Assembly: GCA_027624995.1 (NCBI GenBank)
Contig: JAQBTI010000029.1
Coordinates: forward strand, 1-13,688
Direction of reading: 5' to 3'
Source of the DNA: Chloroflexota bacterium
GTDB taxonomy: Bacteria; Chloroflexota; Dehalococcoidia; Lucifugimonadales; CATQGZ01
Length of the DNA: 13,688 bases
Shown: one piece after another, positions 1 through 5,755 of the stretch
Position numbering within the stretch: position 1 is the first letter of the stretch
Layout of the letters: every line of letters begins with the position of its first letter
The notes under the pieces: model-generated
Databases searched by the model: none
Told to the model about the DNA's origin: nothing
The model's input: only the letters and a program-made list of their open reading frames with translations
Made by a program: the position numbers and the translations under genes

Positions 1-1
1 G

Positions 2-37
2 GCCATCGAGGCTATCGTTGAGGAGGTCGCCGCCTGA
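2..37 (+). CDS. C-terminal end of an unidentified protein (partial)
   Basis: The second frame reads AIEAIVEEVAA then TGA (35-37), so the last eleven codons of a plus-strand gene appear to lie at the left edge. Nine of the eleven codons end in G or C, as expected for coding sequence in this genome. The tail is acidic and helix-like, but too short to assign a family. The third frame is also open, to a TAA near 113, with a less protein-like composition. The gene converges with the shikimate-kinase-like gene that ends at 52. Confidence 0.45.
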   Translation, partial: AIEAIVEEVAA

Positions 38-51
38 TGTCGTTTACACAC

Positions 52-447
52 CTATTGACGTAACCTCTCCGGACCCTGAGCAATCCAAACACCATTGGGA
101 TACTTTTGGGTAAGTCTAGTTAGGATGGTTTCCGCACTAGCTTCCAAACAGACAACAAATCCGTTCTTGCACATCAACTCCCAATTGTGCTCACTGAGAA
201 CGGTACTAGCACCAGACGCGACAACTTGCCACTCGGACCGGCAAACCTTCTCTAACAACCTGCTCTCGAGCTGCCGGTGGTAGGGGACCCCGTGCTTGTT
301 CCGAATCGCGCGGATTGATCTACCCTGGGATCTAGTGACCTCTTCATCAAGGTCGATGAAATCCCAGGTGAGTTGCTCAGCTACGATTTCACCGACAGTG
401 GTCTTGCCGGAACCTTGGAAGCCGATGAGGAAAATGTTACTTCTCAT
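52..447 (-). CDS. Shikimate-kinase-like P-loop protein, short and with degenerate motifs
   Basis: The 131-residue product has a Walker A loop (GFQGSGKTT, residues 9-17), the DLDEE motif (32-36) and an RxxE motif (R58, E61), in the order found in shikimate kinase (AroK family). That family phosphorylates shikimate in the chorismate pathway. Two expected parts are missing. The glycine triad (normally GGG) reads GAS at 79-81. The protein stops soon after the helix near residue 111, so the LID and C-terminal arginine region are absent; family members are usually about 165-180 residues. I chose the ATG at 447 because AGGG lies 5 bases upstream; an in-frame GTG at 468 has no evident ribosome site. 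The gene looks AT-richer than its neighbours. It lies 61 bases downstream of the HNH gene and may be co-transcribed with it. A true shikimate kinase is doubtful: it may be decaying, transferred, or a kinase with another substrate. Confidence 0.7.
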   Translation of the reverse strand: MRSNIFLIGFQGSGKTTVGEIVAEQLTWDFIDLDEEVTRSQGRSIRAIRNKHGVPYHRQLESRLLEKVCRSEWQVVASGASTVLSEHNWELMCKNGFVVCLEASAETILTRLTQKYPNGVWIAQGPERLRQ

Positions 448-508
448 CGCAGCCCTACGCTCTTGCACCCGATATAGCTGAATTGGACTAAGGTGAGGGT
501 CCCTTGGG

Positions 509-1069
509 CTAGGACTCCACCCAGGGCATGAACGGTCGCCACTCTTCGAGGATCGTCCTGTGGTGGAAGATATAGTAGGGGTTCGGGCGCGGCGCGGCGG
601 CCTTCCGCTTGAGCTTCAGGTTGGCTTCCTTGAGCGTCAGGCCCGCCTTCTTGTGATTACATGGTATGCAGGAGCTGACGACGTTCTCCCAAACGTGCGG
701 GCCGCCTTTGGAACGGGGCATGACGTGGTCCAGCGTCAACTCCCGCGTCTCCAGGCCGCAGTACTGGCAGGCGAATCCGTCTCGGTAGAAGACGGCCCTC
801 CGTGACAGGCGCCGGCTCATCAAGGGCCGCTTCACCATGTACACAAGCCTTATCACCGATGGATTGGGCATGGCCGTGGACACGCTGCGGACCTCGCCCC
901 TGCCATTGGTGAGTAGCTCGGCCTTGCCTCGGAAGAGGAGCAGCACCGCACGACGGCCGTTGCATATGTTCAACGGCTGGTAGTTCTGGTTCAGTACCAG
1001 AACGGGTGACGCCAGCGGCTGTCCGTTTCCCGCCTCTGCGGGGGGAGCCACTGTGTCGATCGAGACCAC
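509..1069 (-). CDS. HNH endonuclease family protein
   Basis: The 186-residue protein carries a C-terminal HNH (McrA-like) nuclease core. Paired cysteines CxxC (101, 104) and CIPC (134-137) would form the structural zinc site. The catalytic/metal core is visible as LDH (D114, H115), N129 in WENV and H139 in NHKK. The N-terminal half (NQNYQPLNICNGRRAV) is typical of the widespread stand-alone bacterial HNH family whose biological role is unsettled. Translation starts at GTG (1067-1069). Its ribosome site GAGGAG is formed by the last two Glu codons of the upstream cvpA-like gene, only 2 bases lie between that gene's TAG and this start, and the two are probably translationally coupled. The fold is clear; no evidence here shows restriction, repair or mobile-element function. 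No intron or inteic context is seen. Confidence 0.88.
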   Translation of the reverse strand: MVSIDTVAPPAEAGNGQPLASPVLVLNQNYQPLNICNGRRAVLLLFRGKAELLTNGRGEVRSVSTAMPNPSVIRLVYMVKRPLMSRRLSRRAVFYRDGFACQYCGLETRELTLDHVMPRSKGGPHVWENVVSSCIPCNHKKAGLTLKEANLKLKRKAAAPRPNPYYIFHHRTILEEWRPFMPWVES

Positions 1070-1071
1070 TA

Positions 1072-1698
1072 CTACTCCTCGTCGATCTTCTCTTTTAGTA
1101 TGTCAAGCGACGCCTTGAAATCGGAAGGCACGAATCCCATCGCGCTTGCAGGGACCGCGTCTACGATGTCGACGAACACCGGTACGATGGCCGACCCGGC
1201 CAGTACGTCCTCCAGCGTTTCCTTGGTCTCTTCCACCTTTTCGGCCAGGGGTACCTGACTTCCAACCGACCCCGCAACGCTACCCGCGAGACCCTCGTCC
1301 GGGAGCTCGAAGTCATAGGTGAATCGGGCCATGACGACGATCAGCGCGCTCGCCACCGCGACGCCGAAGACGACACCGAGGGCGAGCCCGCCCAGCTTGT
1401 CCACCATGGCAGACAGGCCCAGCGTGGCGACCGTGAGTATTGGGCGGATGATCTTGCCGAGGTAGCTCGCCACGGCGATGGAGGCGGCGATTATGACCAC
1501 GTACGAGACCGTCGTCACTAGAGTGTCGTTGGACAGGTCGTCGAAGATCCCACCGATGTCATCGCTCAACTGTCCGGCGAGCATCCAGCCCACGAAGCCT
1601 CCGGCAGCTACGATGGCAGCGCCGATGATGCCAACGCTCATACCCCTGAAGGCACCTAGCGCGATGACGACAAGGATCACGATGTCAAGCCAGTTCAT
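1072..1698 (-). CDS. cvpA: CvpA-family inner membrane protein
   Basis: The 208-residue protein begins MNWLDIVILVVIALGAFRG, the characteristic CvpA (colicin V production) opening. It has four likely membrane helices, at about residues 5-21, 23-43, 62-82 and 104-124. The C-terminal third is acidic and soluble (EKVEETKETLEDV), with a second short hydrophobic stretch around 168-180. CvpA proteins are inner-membrane proteins linked to envelope homeostasis and, in E. coli, colicin V export; the exact activity is unknown. The ATG at 1698 is preceded by a strong AGAGGAG site 5 bases upstream. It is the first gene of a minus-strand cluster with the HNH gene, and probably the kinase-like gene, downstream. 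The family call rests on the N-terminus and topology. Confidence 0.82.
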   Translation of the reverse strand: MNWLDIVILVVIALGAFRGMSVGIIGAAIVAAGGFVGWMLAGQLSDDIGGIFDDLSNDTLVTTVSYVVIIAASIAVASYLGKIIRPILTVATLGLSAMVDKLGGLALGVVFGVAVASALIVVMARFTYDFELPDEGLAGSVAGSVGSQVPLAEKVEETKETLEDVLAGSAIVPVFVDIVDAVPASAMGFVPSDFKASLDILKEKIDEE

Positions 1699-1754
1699 TG
1701 GGACTCCTCTCGGTCGGCGGCAACGTAGTCAATTAAGCGTATTCGTGCAAGTCT

Positions 1755-1782
1755 ACCATAGGCACGAACAGGCGGAAAGCAA
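1755..1782 (-). promoter_or_regulatory. Candidate promoter of the cvpA-HNH cluster
   Basis: On the minus strand, TTGCTT (1777-1782) is followed after 16 bases by TATGGT (1755-1760). An extended -10 variant, TGG-TAGACT, overlaps the same place. The position, about 55-60 bases upstream of the cvpA ATG, is suitable. The match is moderate only. Confidence 0.3.
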
Positions 1783-1863
1783 CATGGAGACAGTGATTGT
1801 GGTCGCTGATTCGGGAAGGGTCGTGGCCTGGTGCGGCGCCTTACCGTGTCATTTCGGCAAACA

Positions 1864-1882
1864 GTAGAGCGTACGGCTCTAC
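1864..1882. repeat. Inverted repeat, 7-bp arms
   Basis: GTAGAGC (1864-1870) and GCTCTAC (1876-1882) pair perfectly around a 5-base GTACG loop. No T-run follows on either strand, so it is not a classical terminator. It may be an operator or a small RNA hairpin in the divergent region. Confidence 0.5.
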
Positions 1883-2125
1883 GCCCTACGAGGATCAGCA
1901 AAATGCTAGTAACTCCGCACGGTACAACACCCCTTTTGATACTGAGAAAAGGATCAGTGGGCGTGAGAGTCTGCGACTGATACCGTCAGCCACGCCCGGT
2001 GTGGAGCTACAGTCTTATGATCCCCTTCTGAAAGGCCTGAGTCACAGCCTCCGCCAGACAAGAATCCTTCGTTTCGACGATTCCTTTTGCGCTGTGCCTC
2101 ATCTAACGTAGTAGTAGGACAACAT

Positions 2126-2735
2126 ATGAAAGCCATCGCCATGCTAGAAGCCACCGCAGGCATACAACGCGAAACCGCCCGGACCGATCGGAGCTGGACT
2201 CCCGCAGTCGGAGCAGTTGCGACAACCGTCGGTTCGGTCGCTGTCATGGTCCTGGTGGCGGTCGTTCTGGTCCAATTCCGGGACTCGCTTGTTGGGACCG
2301 GAGCGTGGGGCTACGCAGGCGTGTTCTTGGCCGAGTTGGGGAACACCGTGGTGATCCTGGTGCCGACCCCGGCTCACGCATACACCTTTGCTGCGGGTGC
2401 AACGCTCAACCCCTGGGTCCTCGGGATTCTCAGCGGGACCGGGGCTGCTTTGGGCGAGCTAACCGGATACTACCTGGGACTGAAGGGTCGCCGTGTTGTG
2501 GAGGGAGGCGAGGTCTACGAGCGCATGAGGGCACTGACCGCGCGCTGGACCGGCGCCGCACTGTTCACGTTCGCGGCGTTGCCCGTCCCTTTCGATGTCG
2601 CTGGTGTGGGCGGGGGCGCTCAAATACGCGGCCCACAAGTTCCTTCTCTATGTCCTCGTGGGCAAGACGATCAAGGTCACGGGCATAGCCCTGGCGGCAT
2701 ATTATGGAGCGACCTGGCTCCTCGGCTCCAGCTAG
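2126..2735 (+). pseudogene. VTT/DedA-type (SNARE-associated) membrane protein, frameshifted near the C-terminus
   Basis: This is a polytopic membrane protein of the VTT (DedA/TMEM41-like) family, whose members act in lipid scrambling or polyprenyl-phosphate handling. Visible features are an N-terminal membrane segment (about residues 30-50), an AELGNTVVILVPTP re-entrant-like segment, and the family-typical GELTGYYLG. At about 2603-2607 the frame breaks. Upstream the frame reads ...LPVPFDVAGV. The continuation, VWAGALKYAAHKFLLYVLVG and on to LLGSS, is found in another frame, one base ahead, and ends at TAG 2733-2735. Loss of one GT from a GTGTGTGGG tract would explain it and restore FDVAGVWAGALKY, giving about 202 residues. 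Without correction the original frame runs on to 2755 with an unrelated hydrophilic tail. The ATG at 2126 has TAGGA about 8 bases upstream. Sequencing error and a genuine mutation are both possible. Confidence 0.8.
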
Positions 2736-2758
2736 CTATGCGATGGCGTAACTAAAAC

Positions 2759-2787
2759 GTCGGGGCGAGCCTCTGGGTCGCCCCGAC
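2759..2787 (-). terminator. Rho-independent terminator of the SDR operon
   Basis: Perfect 10-bp arms GTCGGGGCGA and TCGCCCCGAC enclose a 9-base loop. Reading the minus strand, the stem is followed by GTTTTAGTT, a short T-tract, 27 bases past the stop of the SDR at 2814. The hairpin sits between converging genes, so it may also slow plus-strand transcription from the VTT gene, although no T-run follows on that side. Confidence 0.8.
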
Positions 2788-2813
2788 AGCGTTACACGCG
2801 CTAACTGACCGCC

Positions 2814-3755
2814 CTACTGGCGAGGCGGCTCCGCCGGTGCCCGGTTTGGAAGCTCTCTGCCGATCGTCAGCGGCATGACCTCGTCCAGCTCATCCAATGT
2901 CCACCGGCCTTCTTTGTTGATGCTCTGTACCACGTGGCGGGCGAAGTAGAGGTCCATAGGCCACCCGCTGACTCCGATCACCTGACCGGTAATGTTACCG
3001 GCGGCCTCGGTGCACAGATAGACGGCTTTCGGAGCGTTGGTCAAAGGGTCGCTGGCCTCGTCCGGCATATCTACGTAAGGCAAGCCCTTAGCCTCGAACT
3101 CGGCCCTGGCCATCTCGCGGTACCGCTCCCGAGACCCGGCCGGAATGGCATCGGCCATTCGTGTATTGCCGCCCGGATAGACGGCGTTCACGGTAATTCC
3201 GTAGGAACCGAGTTCCCCGGCCAACGCGCGAGAAAACCCCACCTGTCCTTCTTTGGCCGCGGCGTAGTTGGCCTGGCCTGCCGAGCCAAGTCCAGACCCG
3301 GACGAGAAGATAACGATCCGCCCGTAGCGCTGCTCCATCATGTGCGGGACTGTGTTCCGGACCATGTTGAATGCCCCGTAAAGGTGGACCTGGAGGACCC
3401 CGTCCCACTCGTGCTCAGTCATGTTGAAGACCATGCGGTCCCTCAGGATGCCGGCCAGGTGGACCAGGATGTCAACCTTGCCGTAGTTGTCCAGGGCGAC
3501 CTGGACTATCTTCCCGGCCGAGTCGTATTCCGCGACTGAGTCGTAGGCTGCGACGGCGGTGCCGCCCGCGTCCCTGATCTCCTTGACCACGTCGTCGGCC
3601 GGCCCTCCGGACGGCTCCGAGCCATCCACCGCTACTCCCAGGTCGTTGACGACGACCGAGGCACCTTCCTCTGCCAACTGCAGGGCGACGCCCCTGCCGA
3701 TTCCGCGCCCCGAGCCGGTCACTATTGCAACTCTGCCTTCTAATCGGTTTCCCAT
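2814..3755 (-). CDS. SDR-family dehydrogenase, MFE-2-like 3-hydroxyacyl-CoA dehydrogenase type
   Basis: The 313-residue protein has a Rossmann nucleotide site TGSGRGIG (13-20), NDLG (37-40), and a complete catalytic set: S151/S152, Y164 and K168 (YAAAK). The segment VVVNDLG...ADDVVKEI, the AGILRDR motif and GQANYAAAKEG closely follow the dehydrogenase domain of peroxisomal type 2 multifunctional enzyme (HSD17B4). Oxidation of a 3-hydroxyacyl-CoA or a similar hydroxy substrate with NAD(H) is therefore the best guess. The usual NNAG reads HLAG (99-102). A C-terminal extension (SINKEGRWTLDELDEVMP) is shared with the upstream paralogue. I chose the ATG at 3755, with GAGG upstream, since it matches the paralogue's start exactly. 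The same frame stays open upstream, but there it reads through the paralogue's coding region in a wrong frame. It is the second gene of a two-gene operon, 41 bases after the first. Confidence 0.87.
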   Translation of the reverse strand: MGNRLEGRVAIVTGSGRGIGRGVALQLAEEGASVVVNDLGVAVDGSEPSGGPADDVVKEIRDAGGTAVAAYDSVAEYDSAGKIVQVALDNYGKVDILVHLAGILRDRMVFNMTEHEWDGVLQVHLYGAFNMVRNTVPHMMEQRYGRIVIFSSGSGLGSAGQANYAAAKEGQVGFSRALAGELGSYGITVNAVYPGGNTRMADAIPAGSRERYREMARAEFEAKGLPYVDMPDEASDPLTNAPKAVYLCTEAAGNITGQVIGVSGWPMDLYFARHVVQSINKEGRWTLDELDEVMPLTIGRELPNRAPAEPPRQ

Positions 3756-3796
3756 CTTTGAACCTCGCTGGTCTAGTGTATGTCTGGATTCGAGTA

Positions 3797-4729
3797 TTAG
3801 GCCGACGAGAGGCCGGGGCCGATCAGTTGCGGCACCAGTACGTCGAGCTCGTCCATAGTGAACTTGCCGGTCTTTTGAATAGACCTGTCTACGTCCGGGT
3901 TGGCGTAAAGGAAGATCCCGCCCCGGCGGACGCCGAAGCAGTACGCGTTTATGTTGGGTGCCGCGGATGTGCAAAGGTATACGACCAAGGGCGCTACGTT
4001 GTCGGGGTCGTCGGGGTGGCCGGGCCCTTCCCATCGCGAGAATTCAGGCGACGGTCCTATGCCGGCTCTCTGGTCGCGTGTGGGCTCAGCCCCGGCCGCG
4101 ACGCGGTACTCGTCGACGGTACCTGGGAACTGCCTGGTCTCAACCATCGGCGAGATCGCATTGCAGGTGACCCCGTACTTGCCCATGGCTAGGGAGGTCG
4201 AACGGGACAGGCCGAGTATCGCTTCCGACGCGGCCGCATAGCTCGACATCCCTATGTCGCCAAGCCCGGCGTCTGAGGTCATGTGGACTATCCGCCCGCT
4301 GCGTTGTTGCCGCATCAGGATCGTAGCGAACTTCGTCACCGTAAATGTGGCCTTCGCGTTGTATTTCATGACCAGGTCGAAATCCGCAGGAGTGGTCTGA
4401 TAGATCATCCCCTGCCTGAGGATGCCCGCGCACGTGACCAGGATGTCAATCTGACCGTAGTTGTCCACGGCCGCCTGTACCACGCTCTCGCCTCCGTCCA
4501 TCAAGGCGACGTCGTCGTAGTTGGCGACCGCCTTGCCTCCGAGGGCCTTTATCTCCTGGACTACGCCGTCGGCCGGGGCGTGGCTCGACCCGCCTCCGTC
4601 CACGTCGCAACCAAGGTCGTTTACGACCACGGACGCTCCTTCTTCAGCCAGCAGCAAGGCCACGCCGCGGCCGATGCCCCTGCCGCCACCGGTCACCACC
4701 GCCACCTTGCCTTCCAATCGGTTTCCCAT
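3797..4729 (-). CDS. SDR-family protein, paralogue of the downstream SDR, lacking the catalytic Lys
   Basis: The 310-residue protein is a tandem paralogue of the following gene: 36 of the first 40 residues match, and the two align without gaps to about residue 190. The nucleotide site TGGGRGIG (13-20), N124, S152 and Y164 are present, but the YxxxK lysine is Ser168 (YAAAS). In classical SDRs this Lys lowers the Tyr pKa and binds the nicotinamide ribose, so normal dehydrogenase activity is doubtful. The substrate loop (200-245) is diverged, and the C-terminal tail (DRSIQKTGKFTMDELDVLVP) is retained. The ATG at 4729 has a strong GGAGG 6-7 bases upstream, and a TATAAT lies about 37 bases before the start. 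It is intact, first in the operon and keeps normal codon use, which argues for a retained role. That role could be a partner subunit for the active paralogue or an altered chemistry. Confidence 0.85.
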   Translation of the reverse strand: MGNRLEGKVAVVTGGGRGIGRGVALLLAEEGASVVVNDLGCDVDGGGSSHAPADGVVQEIKALGGKAVANYDDVALMDGGESVVQAAVDNYGQIDILVTCAGILRQGMIYQTTPADFDLVMKYNAKATFTVTKFATILMRQQRSGRIVHMTSDAGLGDIGMSSYAAASEAILGLSRSTSLAMGKYGVTCNAISPMVETRQFPGTVDEYRVAAGAEPTRDQRAGIGPSPEFSRWEGPGHPDDPDNVAPLVVYLCTSAAPNINAYCFGVRRGGIFLYANPDVDRSIQKTGKFTMDELDVLVPQLIGPGLSSA

Positions 4730-4765
4730 TGCCTACCTCCAAATTTGCTAGTCGGTGCAGGCGAC

Positions 4766-4795
4766 ATTATAGTCCCATCTGGGACACCGATGGAA
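4766..4795 (-). promoter_or_regulatory. Promoter of the SDR operon with an overlapping palindrome
   Basis: A perfect TATAAT lies on the minus strand at 4766-4771. Directly upstream of it, in the -10/-35 spacer, is the 14-base palindrome GTCCCATCTGGGAC (4772-4785; arms GTCCCA/TGGGAC). The -35 element is weak (TTCCAT at 4790-4795, 18-base spacing). A dyad inside the spacer is the usual place for a repressor or a MerR-type activator to act. No regulator gene is present in the window. Confidence 0.5.
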
Positions 4796-4878
4796 GAAAC
4801 CAGAAGGGGAACTCCTCAGTCACAGGGGGCGTCGGCTAATGGGTCGGAACCTGCGAACGGATCACGTGTTTTCCGAGG

Positions 4879-4914
4879 GAGCGGAGCGACAGAGGAATCT
4901 AGAACCGTCGCTCC
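4879..4914. repeat. REP-like intergenic hairpin
   Basis: GGAGCGAC (4883-4890) and GTCGCTCC (4907-4914) are perfect 8-bp arms around a 16-base loop. The 11-mer GAGCGGAGCGA (4879-4889) also occurs at 12005-12015 in another intergenic region. Its sequence, including the following GAATCTAG, resembles the GAGCGGAGCGAAG-type repeats scattered in many environmental bacterial genomes. Confidence 0.5.
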
Positions 4915-5019
4915 CCAACAGAAGTGATCTCAAGGCGAGCGCTGTAGATCCCTCGCCCCGAGGCTCGAAATACCATCGTTGGCTGGTGTCGTCCCTTGGG
5001 GGCGCTCATTAGTCCATCC

Positions 5020-5048
5020 TTGACTTACGGTCGGGCCCGTAATACAAA
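5020..5048 (+). promoter_or_regulatory. Candidate promoter of the histidine phosphatase gene
   Basis: TTGACT (5020-5025) is followed after 17 bases by TACAAA (5043-5048), 30 bases before the ATG. The -35 matches the sigma70 consensus at 5 of 6 positions, the -10 at 4 of 6. Confidence 0.45.
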
Positions 5049-5078
5049 CTTCCAAATGCGCCGGTGAAAAGGAGCCAG

Positions 5079-5747
5079 ATGATACACAAAGACTTCGAGT
5101 GCGAGATCTACTATCTTCGGCACGGCGAATCGCAGTCCAACGCCACCCCCGGCTACATCGCCGGCGCGAATCTCAACTCGCCGCTTACAGAGCGTGGCGT
5201 CAGGCAGGCCGAGCTTCTGGGCATTCGCCTAAAAGCCGAGGGTGTTAAGTTCGATCGTGTATACAGCTCCAGCATGATCCGCACGGTCCAGACCACCGAG
5301 AATATGCTGGCGGCAATGGGGGACGGTGACAGGTCGTTTCCCAGGGTCGACGCGCTAATTGAGCAGCAGATGCCAGGATGGAGTGGCGTCCTCGCTGACG
5401 ACGTGATGACGCCGGAAATGGTGGCCTACATGCGCGGAAAAGGGTCCCACTTTGTGCCACCCGAGGGAGAGTCGTTTCGCATGGTCCAACGCCGGGTCGC
5501 GGGCTGGCTCGAGGACGAGATCATCTACAACGAGGAACTGGTCAGCACGCCGCAGTCTCTGAAGATCGCCGTCATAGGCCACGGCGCGGCGGGGCGGTGC
5601 CTGTTCCACTACATAATGGGCTTTGACGAGGTCCACATCGGCCGGCTCGGCATCGAAAACTGCTCCATCTCGCGGTTCGTGTTCAACCGTGAGGGCTGGA
5701 AGCCGGTCTGTCTCAACGACAGCTTTCATATCCGAGGCGCGGACTAG
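5079..5747 (+). CDS. Histidine phosphatase superfamily protein (phosphoglycerate-mutase-like)
   Basis: The 222-residue protein has the full set of branch 1 histidine phosphatase residues: the phosphohistidine motif LRHGES (R14, H15), a second Arg in SSMIRTVQT (R68), the acid E95, and the second His in VIGHGAAGR (H168). These enzymes form a phosphohistidine intermediate and dephosphorylate small molecules or proteins, or move phosphate within sugars. The substrate cannot be read from the sequence. The family resemblance is to broad-specificity phosphatases (CobC/GpmB/PhoE-like) rather than true glycolytic mutase. No signal peptide is seen, so it is probably cytoplasmic. I prefer the ATG at 5079, with GGAG at 5071-5074, over a GTG at 5064 that has no ribosome site. 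It stands alone and converges with the M16 peptidase gene, 8 bases separating their stops. Confidence 0.85.
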   Translation: MIHKDFECEIYYLRHGESQSNATPGYIAGANLNSPLTERGVRQAELLGIRLKAEGVKFDRVYSSSMIRTVQTTENMLAAMGDGDRSFPRVDALIEQQMPGWSGVLADDVMTPEMVAYMRGKGSHFVPPEGESFRMVQRRVAGWLEDEIIYNEELVSTPQSLKIAVIGHGAAGRCLFHYIMGFDEVHIGRLGIENCSISRFVFNREGWKPVCLNDSFHIRGAD

Positions 5748-5755
5748 CGGGGCAC

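Larger units (their letters stand above)
1699..2125. other. Intergenic region between divergent cvpA and VTT genes
   Basis: This 427-base stretch lies between two divergently transcribed genes. Short open frames cross it, but their translations show no family features, no convincing ribosome sites and no conserved motifs, so I treat it as non-coding. It holds the cvpA promoter candidate, a perfect 7-bp inverted repeat (1864-1882), and a second inverted repeat CCTTTT/AAAAGG (1932-1937 and 1947-1952). A TATGAT at 2016-2021 could be a -10 for the VTT gene, but lacks a good -35. No tRNA-like fold was recognised. Confidence 0.5.
4730..5078. other. Intergenic region between the divergent SDR operon and histidine phosphatase gene
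   Basis: This 349-base stretch contains the SDR operon promoter with its palindrome (4766-4795), a REP-like GC-rich hairpin (4879-4914), a small stem CCTCG/CGAGG (4951-4963), and a sigma70-type promoter candidate for the phosphatase gene (5020-5048). Open frames crossing it look like noise. No RNA gene was recognised. Confidence 0.55.

Noticed and set aside
3..113. Third-frame open reading at the left edge instead of the 2-37 frame
   Set aside because: The predicted peptide is Pro/Ser-rich with poor third-position GC, and it would overlap the kinase-like gene antisense by about 60 bases.
1695..1901. 68-codon minus-strand frame overlapping the cvpA start
   Set aside because: Its composition is Arg-rich and it would run through the cvpA promoter and ribosome site. 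No family features are seen.
1797..2111. 104-codon plus-strand open frame in the 1699-2125 gap
   Set aside because: It has no ribosome site, no recognisable motif and low-complexity-like composition, and it spans two inverted repeats.
2603..2755. Programmed frameshifting in the VTT gene
   Set aside because: There is no classical slippery heptamer, stop-codon pause or downstream pseudoknot at the break. A GT-tract deletion explains it more simply.
3756..4034. Upstream extension of the SDR reading frame to 4034 (a 406-residue product)
   Set aside because: The extra 93 residues are Arg/Pro-rich and lie over the coding region of the upstream paralogue in a wrong frame. The ATG at 3755 matches the paralogue's start and has a ribosome site.
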